From: Thermotoga profunda AZM34c06
GTDB taxonomy: Bacteria > Thermotogota > Thermotogae > Thermotogales > DSM-5069
Assembly (NCBI RefSeq): GCF_000828675.1
Contig: NZ_AP014510.1
Location: forward strand, 949,413 to 1,013,412
DNA: 64,000 nucleotides
Direction of reading: 5' to 3'
The notes under the pieces were generated by a model. The model saw only the letters and a list, made by a program, of their open reading frames with translations. It had not been told where the DNA came from and did not search any database. Within the stretch, counting starts at the first letter, position 1. Each line of letters starts with the position of its first letter. Positions 9,680-18,176 of the stretch are shown here, in pieces. A program made the translations under genes and the position numbers.

Positions 9680-9919
9680 ATGGATAGAAAGACAGTTCTG
9701 AGTAAAGTAACCAAAATAGTATCTGAAAAACTTGGAGTGGATGAAAAGAAAATTACTGAAACGAGTAAACTCGTAGATGATCTGAATGCGGATTCTCTTG
9801 ATCTTGTTGACTTGGTTATGGCGGTAGAGGAAGAATTTGGTGTGAAAATCGCTGATTCTGATCTTGAAAAGATTTCAACGGTAAAAGATGTTGTCGATTA
9901 CATACTTTCAAGGTCATAA
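9680..9919 (+). CDS. acpP: Acyl carrier protein
   Basis: Carries growing acyl chains on a 4'-phosphopantetheine arm during fatty acid synthesis. The 79-residue acidic product has the attachment motif in DLNADSLDLVDLV, where Ser is modified by holo-ACP synthase, and the usual four-helix pattern. The start is the ATG at 9680, with GGGGAGG eight bases upstream; an in-frame ATG further up would add 16 residues not found in ACPs. It stands alone as a single-gene unit with its own promoter and terminator, unlike the fab-cluster position seen in many bacteria. Confidence 0.97.
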   Translation: MDRKTVLSKVTKIVSEKLGVDEKKITETSKLVDDLNADSLDLVDLVMAVEEEFGVKIADSDLEKISTVKDVVDYILSRS

Positions 9920-9945
9920 CCTCGGGACGTCGTGCCCCCGAGGTT
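9918..9945 (+). terminator. Intrinsic terminator after acpP
   Basis: Nine-base stem AACCTCGGG / CCCGAGGTT with a ten-base loop, starting at the acpP stop codon, followed by GATTTTG. The T-run is short, but the stem is strong and lies between convergent genes, so it may act in both directions. Confidence 0.7.
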
Positions 9946-9960
9946 GATTTTGAAGATTTC

Positions 9961-10977
9961 TCACATCAAACTCAGTATGTAAAGCTCACCGGAATCGGAA
10001 CAAAGAATGGCTATTTCGTATTGTGATATCTGTACCATGTCTATGGCGTAGTCACCTATCTCAACTGTCTGAACGTTACCATTCTTGGAATCATAAATGT
10101 ACACCTGACCAGGTAAGTGATTTAGAAAGATCAATCTGTCATCGATTTTGCAGACTTTGTGAGTAACGTTGGGTAAGGGTATTTTTCTAACAACTCTACC
10201 ATCGTAGGAAACAAATGTTGCTACGGAATCGAGTAGACTTGTGACCACAATGTAATCATCAGTCAAAACCATGTCTCTTGCAAAATCTGACAGATTCACA
10301 CGCCACATCTCTTTGTCATCTTTCAAGCACACAACAATACCATCGGTATATCCAAGAATATATGTGTAACCATCTTTCTCAAAATAACGAACGGGATTTC
10401 TCAAATTACCGATCTTGAAATTTGTGTTTTCTCGATCTTCTGTAACCACTTCGTAGGTTCTTTCGGTGTCAAAGTAGTAAAGAAAAACGAGTTTATTATC
10501 GAAGATTTCAAAATACAACGAAGCAGAATGAAAGGTATACTTTGCTTGTATCTCCAAAGAAACAGCATCTATTTTGTAGACAGAGCTGTCACCAGAGCAC
10601 ACTACATAGATTTTGTCTTTGTGGGATTTAATAATTGTCGGGTATGATCCGACAGTTATTTTTTTGAGGAGCCTACCAAAGATCGTATAAACGAGTACTG
10701 AAGATTTATAATAATCTGAAACAAAGATCATGCCTGATCTATGTATGGCATTCACTGGATAAGATAAACCAATACTTATGTCGCTAACGAATTTTCCATC
10801 TGAAGTCAGTACAAGCACAGAAGCGGGTTTAGATCTCACAAGGCAGATTATTCCATCGTTGAAAAAGATCCTCGAGTATCCTGAACCTATGTAAATGCTT
10901 CTTGTTTCATAAGCTTGAGCGGTAAAAGAAATGAACAAAAATAAGATAATTGATGAATGTATAACAAATCTCCTCAC
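9961..10977 (-). CDS. Secreted beta-propeller-like protein of unknown function
   Basis: I do not recognise a named family. The 338-residue product begins with a clear signal peptide (MRRFVIHSSIILFLFISF, cleavage probably after TAQA). The rest is a run of short beta-strand repeats with the rhythm of an NHL/YncE-like propeller (for example KIYVVCSGDSSVYKIDAV, DDYIVVTSLLDSVATFVSYD and RLIFLNHLPGQVYIYDSKNG), about six to seven blades. It lies five bases behind mraY on the same strand, so it is probably co-transcribed with the peptidoglycan genes. A role in the envelope is an inference from export and context only. Confidence 0.75.
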   Translation of the reverse strand: MRRFVIHSSIILFLFISFTAQAYETRSIYIGSGYSRIFFNDGIICLVRSKPASVLVLTSDGKFVSDISIGLSYPVNAIHRSGMIFVSDYYKSSVLVYTIFGRLLKKITVGSYPTIIKSHKDKIYVVCSGDSSVYKIDAVSLEIQAKYTFHSASLYFEIFDNKLVFLYYFDTERTYEVVTEDRENTNFKIGNLRNPVRYFEKDGYTYILGYTDGIVVCLKDDKEMWRVNLSDFARDMVLTDDYIVVTSLLDSVATFVSYDGRVVRKIPLPNVTHKVCKIDDRLIFLNHLPGQVYIYDSKNGNVQTVEIGDYAIDMVQISQYEIAILCSDSGELYILSLM

Positions 10978-10982
10978 ACCGA

Positions 10983-11885
10983 TTATGCCCCCAGCAAGGT
11001 GAATAGTGAGAGTACAAGATTGATCAAAGAAAACATCTGAACAATCCTTTCTTCTTTCCAGCCGAGTAATTCAAAGTGATGATGAATAGGTGACATCTTG
11101 AAAATTCTCTTCTTGAACAATTTAAAGCTACTCACTTGTAACATCACACTCAAAGCTTCCAATACAAAGATCGGTGCAAAACATATTAAAAAAACTTCGC
11201 TCGAAGTCTTCACAGCCACAGTTCCGAGTAAACCCCCGAGTGCGAGAGAACCCGTATCACCCATAAAGACCTTGGCGGGTTTTATGTTATAGAAAAGAAA
11301 AGCACTAACTGCAAGAGACATATACAATATCGAACCAGATCCTCTATTCAAAAAGATCCAGTAAGGTAATGCAGCTGTGAGAAAAACACTTCCTAAAAGA
11401 CCGTCAAGACCATCTGTAAGGTTAGCAGCATTGCTGAAACCAACTATGATCAGTACGGCAAAAATAGGGTGTAGATATCCTAAGTCTATAGCACTGCCTA
11501 AAAATGGTATGGAAACCTTCGTTTGTTGAGGATTTATTAGCATATACAGCAACGCTGAACAAATTACTTGAAGCGAGAATTTCTGCCACGCACGTATTCC
11601 AAGGGATTTTCTCCACTTCAACCCAGCATAATCATCCAAAAGACCAATTGAACCAAAAAGGACGACACTCAACGCCTCCACAATCTCATTCGATAACAAT
11701 GCGAAAGCAGCAGTCACTAAGACAAAAAGAATACCACCCATTGTTGGTGTGCCAGTTTTGTAACCATGAAGATCTGGTCCATCTTCGCGAACGAATTTTC
11801 CAATTTTCTTAGCTCTGAGAAATCGAATGAAAAAAGGATACAGTACAAGACAAATTGCAAAACTCAGAACCGCATACAAAGTCAT
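10983..11885 (-). CDS. mraY: Phospho-MurNAc-pentapeptide transferase
   Basis: Transfers phospho-MurNAc-pentapeptide from UDP to undecaprenyl phosphate to form lipid I in the inner membrane. The 300-residue product has about ten membrane segments and the conserved cytoplasmic loops: GLLDDYAGLKWRKSLG, ANLTDGLDGLLG, FMGDTGSLALGG and the HHHFELLGW loop near the C terminus. The catalytic aspartates are all present. The start overlaps murF by 4 bases. It forms a murE-murF-mraY operon, a part of the dcw cluster; ftsZ, murD and murG are not in this window. Confidence 0.97.
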   Translation of the reverse strand: MTLYAVLSFAICLVLYPFFIRFLRAKKIGKFVREDGPDLHGYKTGTPTMGGILFVLVTAAFALLSNEIVEALSVVLFGSIGLLDDYAGLKWRKSLGIRAWQKFSLQVICSALLYMLINPQQTKVSIPFLGSAIDLGYLHPIFAVLIIVGFSNAANLTDGLDGLLGSVFLTAALPYWIFLNRGSGSILYMSLAVSAFLFYNIKPAKVFMGDTGSLALGGLLGTVAVKTSSEVFLICFAPIFVLEALSVMLQVSSFKLFKKRIFKMSPIHHHFELLGWKEERIVQMFSLINLVLSLFTLLGA

Positions 11886-13144
11886 TGATCTCCCTCCAAA
11901 TATTTTGCAAGCACATTTTCCATCTGAACTGCCCTTGAGGCTTTGAACAAAATTGCATCTTGTGGCTTGATGGTTTTTCTCAAGAAAGAAACTATTTTTT
12001 CGATATCATTTGTTCTGAGAATCTCCTTTGAACAGACCATAGCATCGATTTCGGGTTCAGAATTGTAAACAATTACACCATCAGTACACTCCAGTATCTT
12101 ACCAAGTTCCTGATGAGTTTGATCTGAATAAATTCCTTGTTCTTTTATAGAACCTACAACCGCAAATGAACGTTTACCGAGTTTTCTAAGTGTTTCCACA
12201 GCTACTTTGAAAGATTCAAGGCTCGCATTGTAACAATCATCGATTATAAAGACATCTCTGTGTCTGAAAACTTTGAATCTTCCTTGTATGGGAGAAAAAT
12301 TCTCTATCAAATCTTTGCTGGGTTTGATTTTGATCAAATCAAGAACTGCCAGAACTGCTGCAATATTGGTTAACTGCCCTACATTCCAAATGGATCTGAA
12401 TTGAAACTGTACAATCTCGTTGATAGTTTTATAAGCTGCAATTGTACACAAGTCATCGTAAAAATAATTCATTAACTGGTAATCTCCTTTTTGGTAACCG
12501 AAAGTTACAAGAGATTTTGTAGAGATTCTTTGAAGAATTCTCTCGTCGTTTATAACAACAGCAGTACCATTTGGTTTCATCATTTCCACTATCTGGAGTT
12601 TTCCATCCAAGATTGCTTGGTCACTTCCCGCAACACCACGATGAGCCGTTCCAACATTCAGCAGAACAGAAATATCAGGTTGGGCTATCTGGCACAATCT
12701 TGCGATGTCGCCAAATTTGTTCATTGCCATCTCAAGGGCCAAATATCTTTCCCCTCTGTAATGATTGATAATCGACAATGGCAGGCCGATCTCAGTATTG
12801 AAGTTGCCAGGGTTGGAAAAACAGAGTTCTTTTCCGATCGACTGGTAAATCAATTCCTTTGTCGTTGTTTTTCCATTCGAACCGGTTATGCCTATGACGA
12901 ATGGCTCATATCTCTGAATTCTCTCCCACGCTGTATTTATGAGAAAGTCAACGGTACTATCGACTCTTATTAAGCACTCTTTTGGTGCATCAACTGGTTT
13001 TTCCACTACAGCATATTTGGCGCCCTTGGATAATGCATCTTTGACATATAGATGTCCATCTGTTTTTTCGCCTTTGATCGCGACAAAAATACAACCAGGT
13101 ATGACCTTTCGAGAATCTATAACAAAGCAAAATTCGTCATACAT
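11882..13144 (-). CDS. murF: UDP-MurNAc-tripeptide:D-Ala-D-Ala ligase
   Basis: Adds the D-alanyl-D-alanine dipeptide to UDP-MurNAc-tripeptide using ATP. The 420-residue product has the three Mur-ligase domains: an N-terminal UDP-binding domain (1-about 85), the central ATPase domain with GITGSNGKTTTKEL (about residue 83 on) and NPGNFNTEIGLPLSI, and a C-terminal domain with DDCYNASLESF. At 420 residues it is a little shorter than most MurF proteins (about 450). It overlaps murE upstream by 8 bases and mraY downstream by 4, consistent with one transcript from the murE promoter. Confidence 0.95.
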   Translation of the reverse strand: MYDEFCFVIDSRKVIPGCIFVAIKGEKTDGHLYVKDALSKGAKYAVVEKPVDAPKECLIRVDSTVDFLINTAWERIQRYEPFVIGITGSNGKTTTKELIYQSIGKELCFSNPGNFNTEIGLPLSIINHYRGERYLALEMAMNKFGDIARLCQIAQPDISVLLNVGTAHRGVAGSDQAILDGKLQIVEMMKPNGTAVVINDERILQRISTKSLVTFGYQKGDYQLMNYFYDDLCTIAAYKTINEIVQFQFRSIWNVGQLTNIAAVLAVLDLIKIKPSKDLIENFSPIQGRFKVFRHRDVFIIDDCYNASLESFKVAVETLRKLGKRSFAVVGSIKEQGIYSDQTHQELGKILECTDGVIVYNSEPEIDAMVCSKEILRTNDIEKIVSFLRKTIKPQDAILFKASRAVQMENVLAKYLEGDQ

Positions 13145-14618
13145 GTCTCTTATCCTTTTCGTATTCTCTCATGATTATCTTCCTGATTTCTTCTGCATCT
13201 TTGAATGGAATCTTTTTTTCATCGCTGAATATTTGATACTCTTCGTGGCCTCTACCGGCCACTACAACCATATCACCGCGATTGGCTAATGTTAATGCTG
13301 TTTCTATGGCTTCTCGCCTATCGGGTATCACCAAATATGGCATTCCCGCTGGTACACCTTTCTCAACCTCTGAGAGAATTTCTTCTGCATCTTCTCCTCT
13401 TGGATCATCGGTTGTTATTATACTCACATCAGAATATCTACAGACAACTTCAGCCATCATCGGTCTTTTACCTTTATCTGCTTGACCACCGGCACCGAAA
13501 ACCGTTATTATCCTGCCAGATGCCAATTTCTTGGCAGTTACCAGCGTTTTCTCGAGTGCATCTGGACTATGGGCGAAATCGACAACGATATCGATTCCAA
13601 GTAAAGCACCTTCTTTAATGAATTGAAACCTTCCATCTACACCTTCAAAAGTTTTTACTGCTTCTACTACTGATTGCGCATCATACCCAAGCTCAACAAG
13701 TCCTGCTATGACAAGCGTTGCGTTGTAGGCGTTGTGTACCCCAGGAACATTTATTTGACATTCAAAAGTACCGTATTTACAATGGAGCGAAAATCTCGTT
13801 CCGTGTCTTTGAACATCTATATCAGATATCTTGTAATCACTCTTTGGAGATATTCCATATACGACCTTTTTCACCTTTTTACTCAGAAGATGTTCATATT
13901 CATCGCTTACCAGTGCTATACCAGAATCCTTTAAAAGATCAAAAATGTGGAGTTTGGTTTTGGTATAGTCCTCAAAGGTTTGGTGAAAATCAAGGTGATC
14001 ACGTGTAATATTCGTAAGAGCTGCTATGTCAAATCTGATTCCTTCTACCCTCTTCATGGCTAATGAATGTGATGAAACTTCCATTGCAAAATGTGTGCCA
14101 TTCCTGTCAACAGTATTTCTCATAGCCTTCAAGATTTCTATAGCACCGGGGGTTGTGTTATCGTGGTGGAAACGAGCTTCGCCTATAATGTCATAATAAA
14201 CCGTACCAAGCATACTTCCTCGACTTCCGAGTGAGTTCAAAACATGATGGAACAGATGTACCGATGTTGTTTTACCATTTGTTCCTGTCACTCCAATGGT
14301 GATTAAATTATTAAAGGGATATCCATAGAAATGTGCAGCTAAGAGTGCTTCAGCAAGTCTACTATCACTCACCAGAACATGTGGAAAATCCAATTGAACA
14401 GGTCGTTCAACTACCAGAAAAGAAATGCCCTTTTTGATTATCTCTGGTACGATGTCGTGTGAGTCAAATCTGCTACCTTTATGACAGATGAAAAGGTGAC
14501 CTTTTCTTGCTTCCGTCGATTTGTTTGTCAATCCAGTAATCTCTAACTCACTCTGTCCATTTAAAGAGAAACTCAGAGAAATGTCATTGACCACTTTTAA
14601 GAGCTCTTTAACGAGCAT
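13137..14618 (-). CDS. murE: UDP-MurNAc-dipeptide:amino acid ligase, probably lysine-adding
   Basis: Adds the third residue of the peptidoglycan stem peptide. The 493-residue product has the ATPase motif GVTGTNGKTTS, the DHLDFHQTFEDYTKTK segment (carbamylated Lys region) and VDFAHSPDALEKTL. The specificity motif reads DDPRGEDAEEIL rather than the DNPR seen in diaminopimelate-adding enzymes; T. maritima MurE, known to use lysine, also has DDPR, so lysine is my prediction. The ATG at 14616-14618 has the SD GAGGTGG. A promoter just upstream shares its -35 region with the divergent hrcA promoter. Confidence 0.95.
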   Translation of the reverse strand: MLVKELLKVVNDISLSFSLNGQSELEITGLTNKSTEARKGHLFICHKGSRFDSHDIVPEIIKKGISFLVVERPVQLDFPHVLVSDSRLAEALLAAHFYGYPFNNLITIGVTGTNGKTTSVHLFHHVLNSLGSRGSMLGTVYYDIIGEARFHHDNTTPGAIEILKAMRNTVDRNGTHFAMEVSSHSLAMKRVEGIRFDIAALTNITRDHLDFHQTFEDYTKTKLHIFDLLKDSGIALVSDEYEHLLSKKVKKVVYGISPKSDYKISDIDVQRHGTRFSLHCKYGTFECQINVPGVHNAYNATLVIAGLVELGYDAQSVVEAVKTFEGVDGRFQFIKEGALLGIDIVVDFAHSPDALEKTLVTAKKLASGRIITVFGAGGQADKGKRPMMAEVVCRYSDVSIITTDDPRGEDAEEILSEVEKGVPAGMPYLVIPDRREAIETALTLANRGDMVVVAGRGHEEYQIFSDEKKIPFKDAEEIRKIIMREYEKDKRHV

Positions 14619-14641
14619 CGTACCACCTCTTTTTCATTGTT

Positions 14642-14670
14642 ATTCTAACATCCTCTATCAATCTTGACAA
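14642..14670 (-). promoter_or_regulatory. Promoter of murE-murF-mraY
   Basis: Minus strand: TTGTCA (14665-14670), 17-base spacer, TAGAAT (14642-14647). Transcription would begin about 15-20 bases before the murE start. The -35 box lies on the same base pairs as the hrcA -35 box of the other strand. Confidence 0.7.
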
Positions 14671-14692
14671 GGTTTACACTCTGTGCTATGCT
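14664..14692 (+). promoter_or_regulatory. Promoter of the hrcA-grpE-dnaJ heat-shock operon
   Basis: A perfect TTGACA (14664-14669), a 17-base spacer and TATGCT (14687-14692). It is a housekeeping-type promoter, as expected where heat-shock control is by the HrcA repressor. The CIRCE operator begins four bases after the -10 box and so covers the transcription start. Confidence 0.85.
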
Positions 14693-14696
14693 AAAA

Positions 14697-14723
14697 TTAG
14701 CACTCGATAATGGTGAGTGATAA
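14697..14723 (+). promoter_or_regulatory. CIRCE operator (HrcA binding site)
   Basis: Left arm TTAGCACTC, nine-base spacer GATAATGGT, right arm GAGTGATAA. This matches the CIRCE consensus (TTAGCACTC-N9-GAGTGCTAA) at all but one position, in the right arm. It overlaps the transcription start, and its right arm contains the hrcA SD (GGTGAG begins in the spacer). HrcA is therefore predicted to repress its own operon. Confidence 0.93.
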
Positions 14724-14724
14724 A

Positions 14725-15750
14725 ATGAAACGAGAAGCGAAGATAAATGAACGGCAGAAAAAAATTTTGTATTGTGTAGTTAGGGAATATATACTTACAA
14801 AGAAGCCTATCAGTTCGGAGCGTGTTCTTGAGGCTTCAGATGTTTCGTGCAGTAGTGCAACGGTGAGAAACGACTTGAGAAAACTCGAGTATCTTGGATA
14901 TCTCCATCAGCCTCATACTTCGGCTGGGCGAATACCGACAGACAAAGGTTATCGATTCTATGTAGATGAAACCCTTAGTTTAATAAGAGAGTATGCACAG
15001 CATTCGGCTTCTATTCATTCAAAATACCCCATGACCTTTGGAGATATGGAAAAAATCCTAACAGGCGCAGCAATAGCTCTTTCACGAATCACAAAAGGAG
15101 CAGTTGTCCTTGAAAAACCTGCTATAGACAAATTGAAAATACTCAGAATATCTATTGCACCGATAACCAAAACATACAATGTTGTCTCGTTAATAACCGA
15201 ACTTGGCTTGGTTAAATTCATACCATTTAGAACTTTTTACGAGATAGACTATCTTTCTTTGGAAAATCTGATGAATGAACTGTTGAGAGGATACACAATT
15301 GAAAGTGTAGGTGATAGAAAATTTGAAACCAATATCGATCAATACCTTTTGGATCTCTCGGAACATTTGGTAAATGCATTAAAAGAGGATTCGTCGAGTA
15401 ATCTTGTAAAGGTCGGAATAGATACATTGATAAATGCTGAGTACTTCAATATAGATGAGATAAGAAGGCTTTCGAATTTCTTCTCGGATGATTCATTATT
15501 GAAAAAAGTACTCCTGAAACTCGAACAACTTCCGAAGATTTTAATAGGTTCCGAGCATGGTATACAAGGCTTGGAGAACTTCGCTATCTTTGTTGATGGT
15601 TACAAAAAAGAGGAAAAACTAATGGGAAAAGTCATGGTGATAACGTCTAAGGTAGTCAAATACGAAGACGTTTCCAATTCATTGAGATATATGGTGAGTA
15701 GACTCACGGAGTATTTCACAGTTGCAACCAGAGAGGAGGGAAGAAGATGA
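14725..15750 (+). CDS. hrcA: Heat-inducible transcription repressor HrcA
   Basis: Represses heat-shock operons by binding CIRCE; its activity is normally tuned by the GroE chaperonin. The product (341 residues from the chosen start) has an N-terminal winged helix (ERQKKILYCVVREYI, then SSATVRNDLRKLEYLGYL), the family motif HTSAGRIPTDKGYRFYVD and a C-terminal GAF-like region. I place the start at ATG 14725 because GGTGAG lies seven bases upstream. An earlier in-frame ATG at 14710 falls inside the CIRCE spacer and has no SD. First gene of hrcA-grpE-dnaJ; overlaps grpE by 4 bases. Confidence 0.95.
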   Translation: MKREAKINERQKKILYCVVREYILTKKPISSERVLEASDVSCSSATVRNDLRKLEYLGYLHQPHTSAGRIPTDKGYRFYVDETLSLIREYAQHSASIHSKYPMTFGDMEKILTGAAIALSRITKGAVVLEKPAIDKLKILRISIAPITKTYNVVSLITELGLVKFIPFRTFYEIDYLSLENLMNELLRGYTIESVGDRKFETNIDQYLLDLSEHLVNALKEDSSSNLVKVGIDTLINAEYFNIDEIRRLSNFFSDDSLLKKVLLKLEQLPKILIGSEHGIQGLENFAIFVDGYKKEEKLMGKVMVITSKVVKYEDVSNSLRYMVSRLTEYFTVATREEGRR

Positions 15751-16262
15751 ACGACAATGAAAAACAGGTCACGCAGGAAAATCAACAAACAGTTGAAAAA
15801 CTCCAGCAAGAGAAAACAGAACTCCTTGGGTATTTGAAGGAGCTCAAAGCACAATTTGAGAATTACAAAAAGGACTCACTCAGAGAGAGAGAACAAATCA
15901 TAAAAAATGCGAACGAATATTTTCTCACAAAACTCATACCGATATTAGATGATATGGACAGAGCCTTTAAAGAAGTAGAACAATCGCATTCATATAAGAA
16001 TTTCTACAAAGGAGTAGAATTGATCTATAAGAAATTATGGAAAATCTTGAATGATGAAGGGTTCTTCAAAATAGAAGTAAAAGAAAAATTCGATCCATTT
16101 GAGCATGAAGCGGTGGAAAAAATCGAAACCAATGAACATGAGGAATATTCAATACTCAAGGTATTAGAGAACGGTTACAAATTCCACAGCAAAATAGTCA
16201 AACCAGTAAAGGTACAGGTCGCAATCAAACCAAGAGGTGGAGAAAGTGCCAAGACAGAGTAA
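15747..16262 (+). CDS. grpE: Nucleotide exchange factor GrpE
   Basis: Releases ADP from DnaK, resetting the chaperone cycle. The 171-residue product has the expected long N-terminal coiled coil (about residues 5-55, Gln/Glu/Lys-rich) and the C-terminal beta domain ending [22 protein letters not shown]... [10 protein letters not shown], which carries the family signature. It is translationally coupled to hrcA (4-base overlap) and overlaps dnaJ by 17 bases. The order hrcA-grpE-dnaJ without dnaK is the same as in T. maritima. Confidence 0.95.
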   Translation: MNDNEKQVTQENQQTVEKLQQEKTELLGYLKELKAQFENYKKDSLREREQIIKNANEYFLTKLIPILDDMDRAFKEVEQSHSYKNFYKGVELIYKKLWKILNDEGFFKIEVKEKFDPFEHEAVEKIETNEHEEYSILKVLENGYKFHSKIVKPVKVQVAIKPRGGESAKTE

Positions 16263-17352
16263 AGATTATTACGCAATATTAGGTGTTCCAAGGGACGCAT
16301 CACAAGAAGATATCAAAAAAGCTTACAAAAAACTGATCAAGCAATGGCATCCAGATTTACATCCAGAGAATAAAAAAGAAGCAGAGGAAAAATTCAAAGA
16401 AATACAAGAAGCTTATGAAGTGCTGAGCGATCCTCAGAAAAAGGCAATGTATGATCGTTTTGGCTATGTCGGAGAAACTGAATTTGCACAGCAGAGTTCT
16501 GGAAGTCCCTTTGAAGATGTATTTAGAGATTTCGAGAGTTTTTTTGGAAGGGATGTTTTCGACATATTTTTTGGGGAAAGAGGCACCGAAGAGAGACAGC
16601 AAACTCGTAGACGATCAGGCGAAGATATCTCGATAACGGTAGAGATAGACTTCACCGAATCTTTAGTGGGAAAACAAATCCCTGTGGAATATGACAGGTA
16701 TGAAAAATGTGACCACTGTGATGGTCAAGGAATTGAACCTGGCAGTGGTTATCAAACTTGTCCAAGATGCCATGGGACGGGTGTTATAAGAGAAGAAAGA
16801 CGAAGTGTTTTTGGAGTCTTTGTCAGTACAAAAACATGCGGTACTTGTGGAGGTACTGGTAAGGTAGTCAAAGAAAAATGTCACGTCTGTGGAGGTACTG
16901 GCAGGGTTAAGAAAAGAATTAGAACAACTGTGAATATACCAGCTGGGATTTCAGATGGAACGAGGTTGAGAATAGATGGAGCAGGTAATGCTGGATACGG
17001 TGGTGGGCCGTATGGAGATCTCTACATCGTAGTGCATGTCAAACCAGATAAGAGATTCCGAAGACAAGATGATGATATTTATGTAGATGTATCGATTGAC
17101 TACATTCAGGCGATATTGGGAGCAACAATAAAAATCGACCTTCCCACTGGTGGTTCAACCATGTTGAGAATACCTCCTGGGACACAACCTGGCAGCATCT
17201 TCCGGTTGAAAGGTGAAGGAGCACCTTCGGTTAGAACTGGAAAACGTGGTGATCTTTATGTTACCGTTAATGTCAAAATCCCAGATAGTGTGTCTTCTGA
17301 GGAAGCAAGGTTACTCAAGGAACTCGCGAAGATAAGAGGAACAAACATATAG
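16246..17352 (+). CDS. dnaJ: Chaperone DnaJ (Hsp40, type I)
   Basis: Delivers unfolded clients to DnaK and stimulates its ATPase. In order it has a J domain (1-about 70) with the essential His-Pro-Asp in [11 protein letters not shown], a short Phe/Gly-containing linker, a zinc domain with four CxxCxGxG repeats ([32 protein letters not shown]) and the two C-terminal substrate-binding beta domains. 368 residues, normal size. I favour GTG at 16246, which has AGGTGG five to six bases upstream; a GTG nine bases earlier overlaps that SD. Last gene of the heat-shock operon; only a weak four-base stem follows, so the terminator is unclear. Confidence 0.95.
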   Translation: MPRQSKDYYAILGVPRDASQEDIKKAYKKLIKQWHPDLHPENKKEAEEKFKEIQEAYEVLSDPQKKAMYDRFGYVGETEFAQQSSGSPFEDVFRDFESFFGRDVFDIFFGERGTEERQQTRRRSGEDISITVEIDFTESLVGKQIPVEYDRYEKCDHCDGQGIEPGSGYQTCPRCHGTGVIREERRSVFGVFVSTKTCGTCGGTGKVVKEKCHVCGGTGRVKKRIRTTVNIPAGISDGTRLRIDGAGNAGYGGGPYGDLYIVVHVKPDKRFRRQDDDIYVDVSIDYIQAILGATIKIDLPTGGSTMLRIPPGTQPGSIFRLKGEGAPSVRTGKRGDLYVTVNVKIPDSVSSEEARLLKELAKIRGTNI

Positions 17353-17437
17353 ACGAGATAATACCAGAATCTCCTGGCGTTTGACATTTATGTTCGATAT
17401 AATGTATTAAAAGCTTTTTTTCTTTCTTTTTCACCTA

Positions 17438-17466
17438 TTTACAACATTATGAGAACATGATAAAAT
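17438..17466 (+). promoter_or_regulatory. Promoter upstream of the DUF4912-GH57-por run
   Basis: TTTACA (17438-17443), 17-base spacer, TAAAAT (17461-17466), about 35 bases before the DUF4912 start. The rest of the 149-base gap after dnaJ holds a T-rich tract (17415-17431) and no gene. Confidence 0.6.
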
Positions 17467-17501
17467 ATAATGTAAACATTTTACAAAAGGGGGCGCCAAT
17501 T

Positions 17502-18176
17502 ATGAAGCGCCAGGAGATTTTTGATTTTCTCAACAACCAGCCTACCATTCAAGAAGCTAAAGCCCTTGCCAAGAAACTTGGACTGAAGATCAAAAAAAGG
17601 ATGAAAAAGAACGAAGTTTACAAAATACTCAGAGAACATGCCTTGAAATTAGAAGAACGATCTGAAGAAACCAAGCAAGTATTTACAGAAAAAATCGAAC
17701 AGATTCCCACTTCCTATCAATCCGACAAGTTTGTACTTCTTCCTGTGAATCCACATCTTGTTTACCTTTATTGGGATCTTTCACAACATTCATTTGAAAA
17801 AATGGCTAAAACAGGTAACACCGTTGTGAGATTGTACGATGTGACTTACATTATATTCAATGGAAAAAATGCTCATCGAATCTTCGAGGCGGGTATTGAT
17901 CTTGGAGTATGTCGAAATTATTATTTTCATGTCCCTTGTTCGAATGCCGACTACATTGCTGAGATTGGCTACAGAGAACAGGATAATTTTGTACCAGTTT
18001 TGAGGTCAAACCTCTGCAAAACACCACCTGATTCTCCATCTATGACGAGCAGGCAGAGATGGTTTATCAAAGGTAAAAAGCAAATTGTCACGATGGGAGA
18101 AGTGCTGATACAACCTGTTGAGCGAATGAACATCTTCAGTTTCACGAGTACAACTTCTGGTGGTGGTAAAAAATGA
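17502..18176 (+). CDS. DUF4912 domain protein
   Basis: Unknown biochemical role. The 224-residue product has an N-terminal helical segment resembling the Rho N-terminal/SAP type (about residues 1-45, EIFDFLNNQPTIQEAKALAK then GLKIKKRMKKNEVYKIL). The DUF4912 domain follows, with the typical opening FVLLPVNPHLVYLYWDLS and later YFHVPCSNADYIAEIGY. The ATG at 17502 follows a strong SD (AAAAGGGGG); an upstream in-frame ATG at 17457 overlaps the promoter. It overlaps the GH57 gene by 4 bases. This coupling suggests a job in glucan metabolism, perhaps glucan or protein binding, but that is inference. Confidence 0.85.
   Translation: MKRQEIFDFLNNQPTIQEAKALAKKLGLKIKKRMKKNEVYKILREHALKLEERSEETKQVFTEKIEQIPTSYQSDKFVLLPVNPHLVYLYWDLSQHSFEKMAKTGNTVVRLYDVTYIIFNGKNAHRIFEAGIDLGVCRNYYFHVPCSNADYIAEIGYREQDNFVPVLRSNLCKTPPDSPSMTSRQRWFIKGKKQIVTMGEVLIQPVERMNIFSFTSTTSGGGKK

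Noticed and set aside
17364-17377. CCAG-N6-CTGG stem after dnaJ
   Set aside because: Four-base stem and no proper T-run; not called as the heat-shock operon terminator.
17381-17403. TTGACA and TATAAT after dnaJ
   Set aside because: Both boxes are perfect but only 11 bases apart, too close for a sigma-70 type promoter; the pair at 17438-17466 has 17-base spacing.
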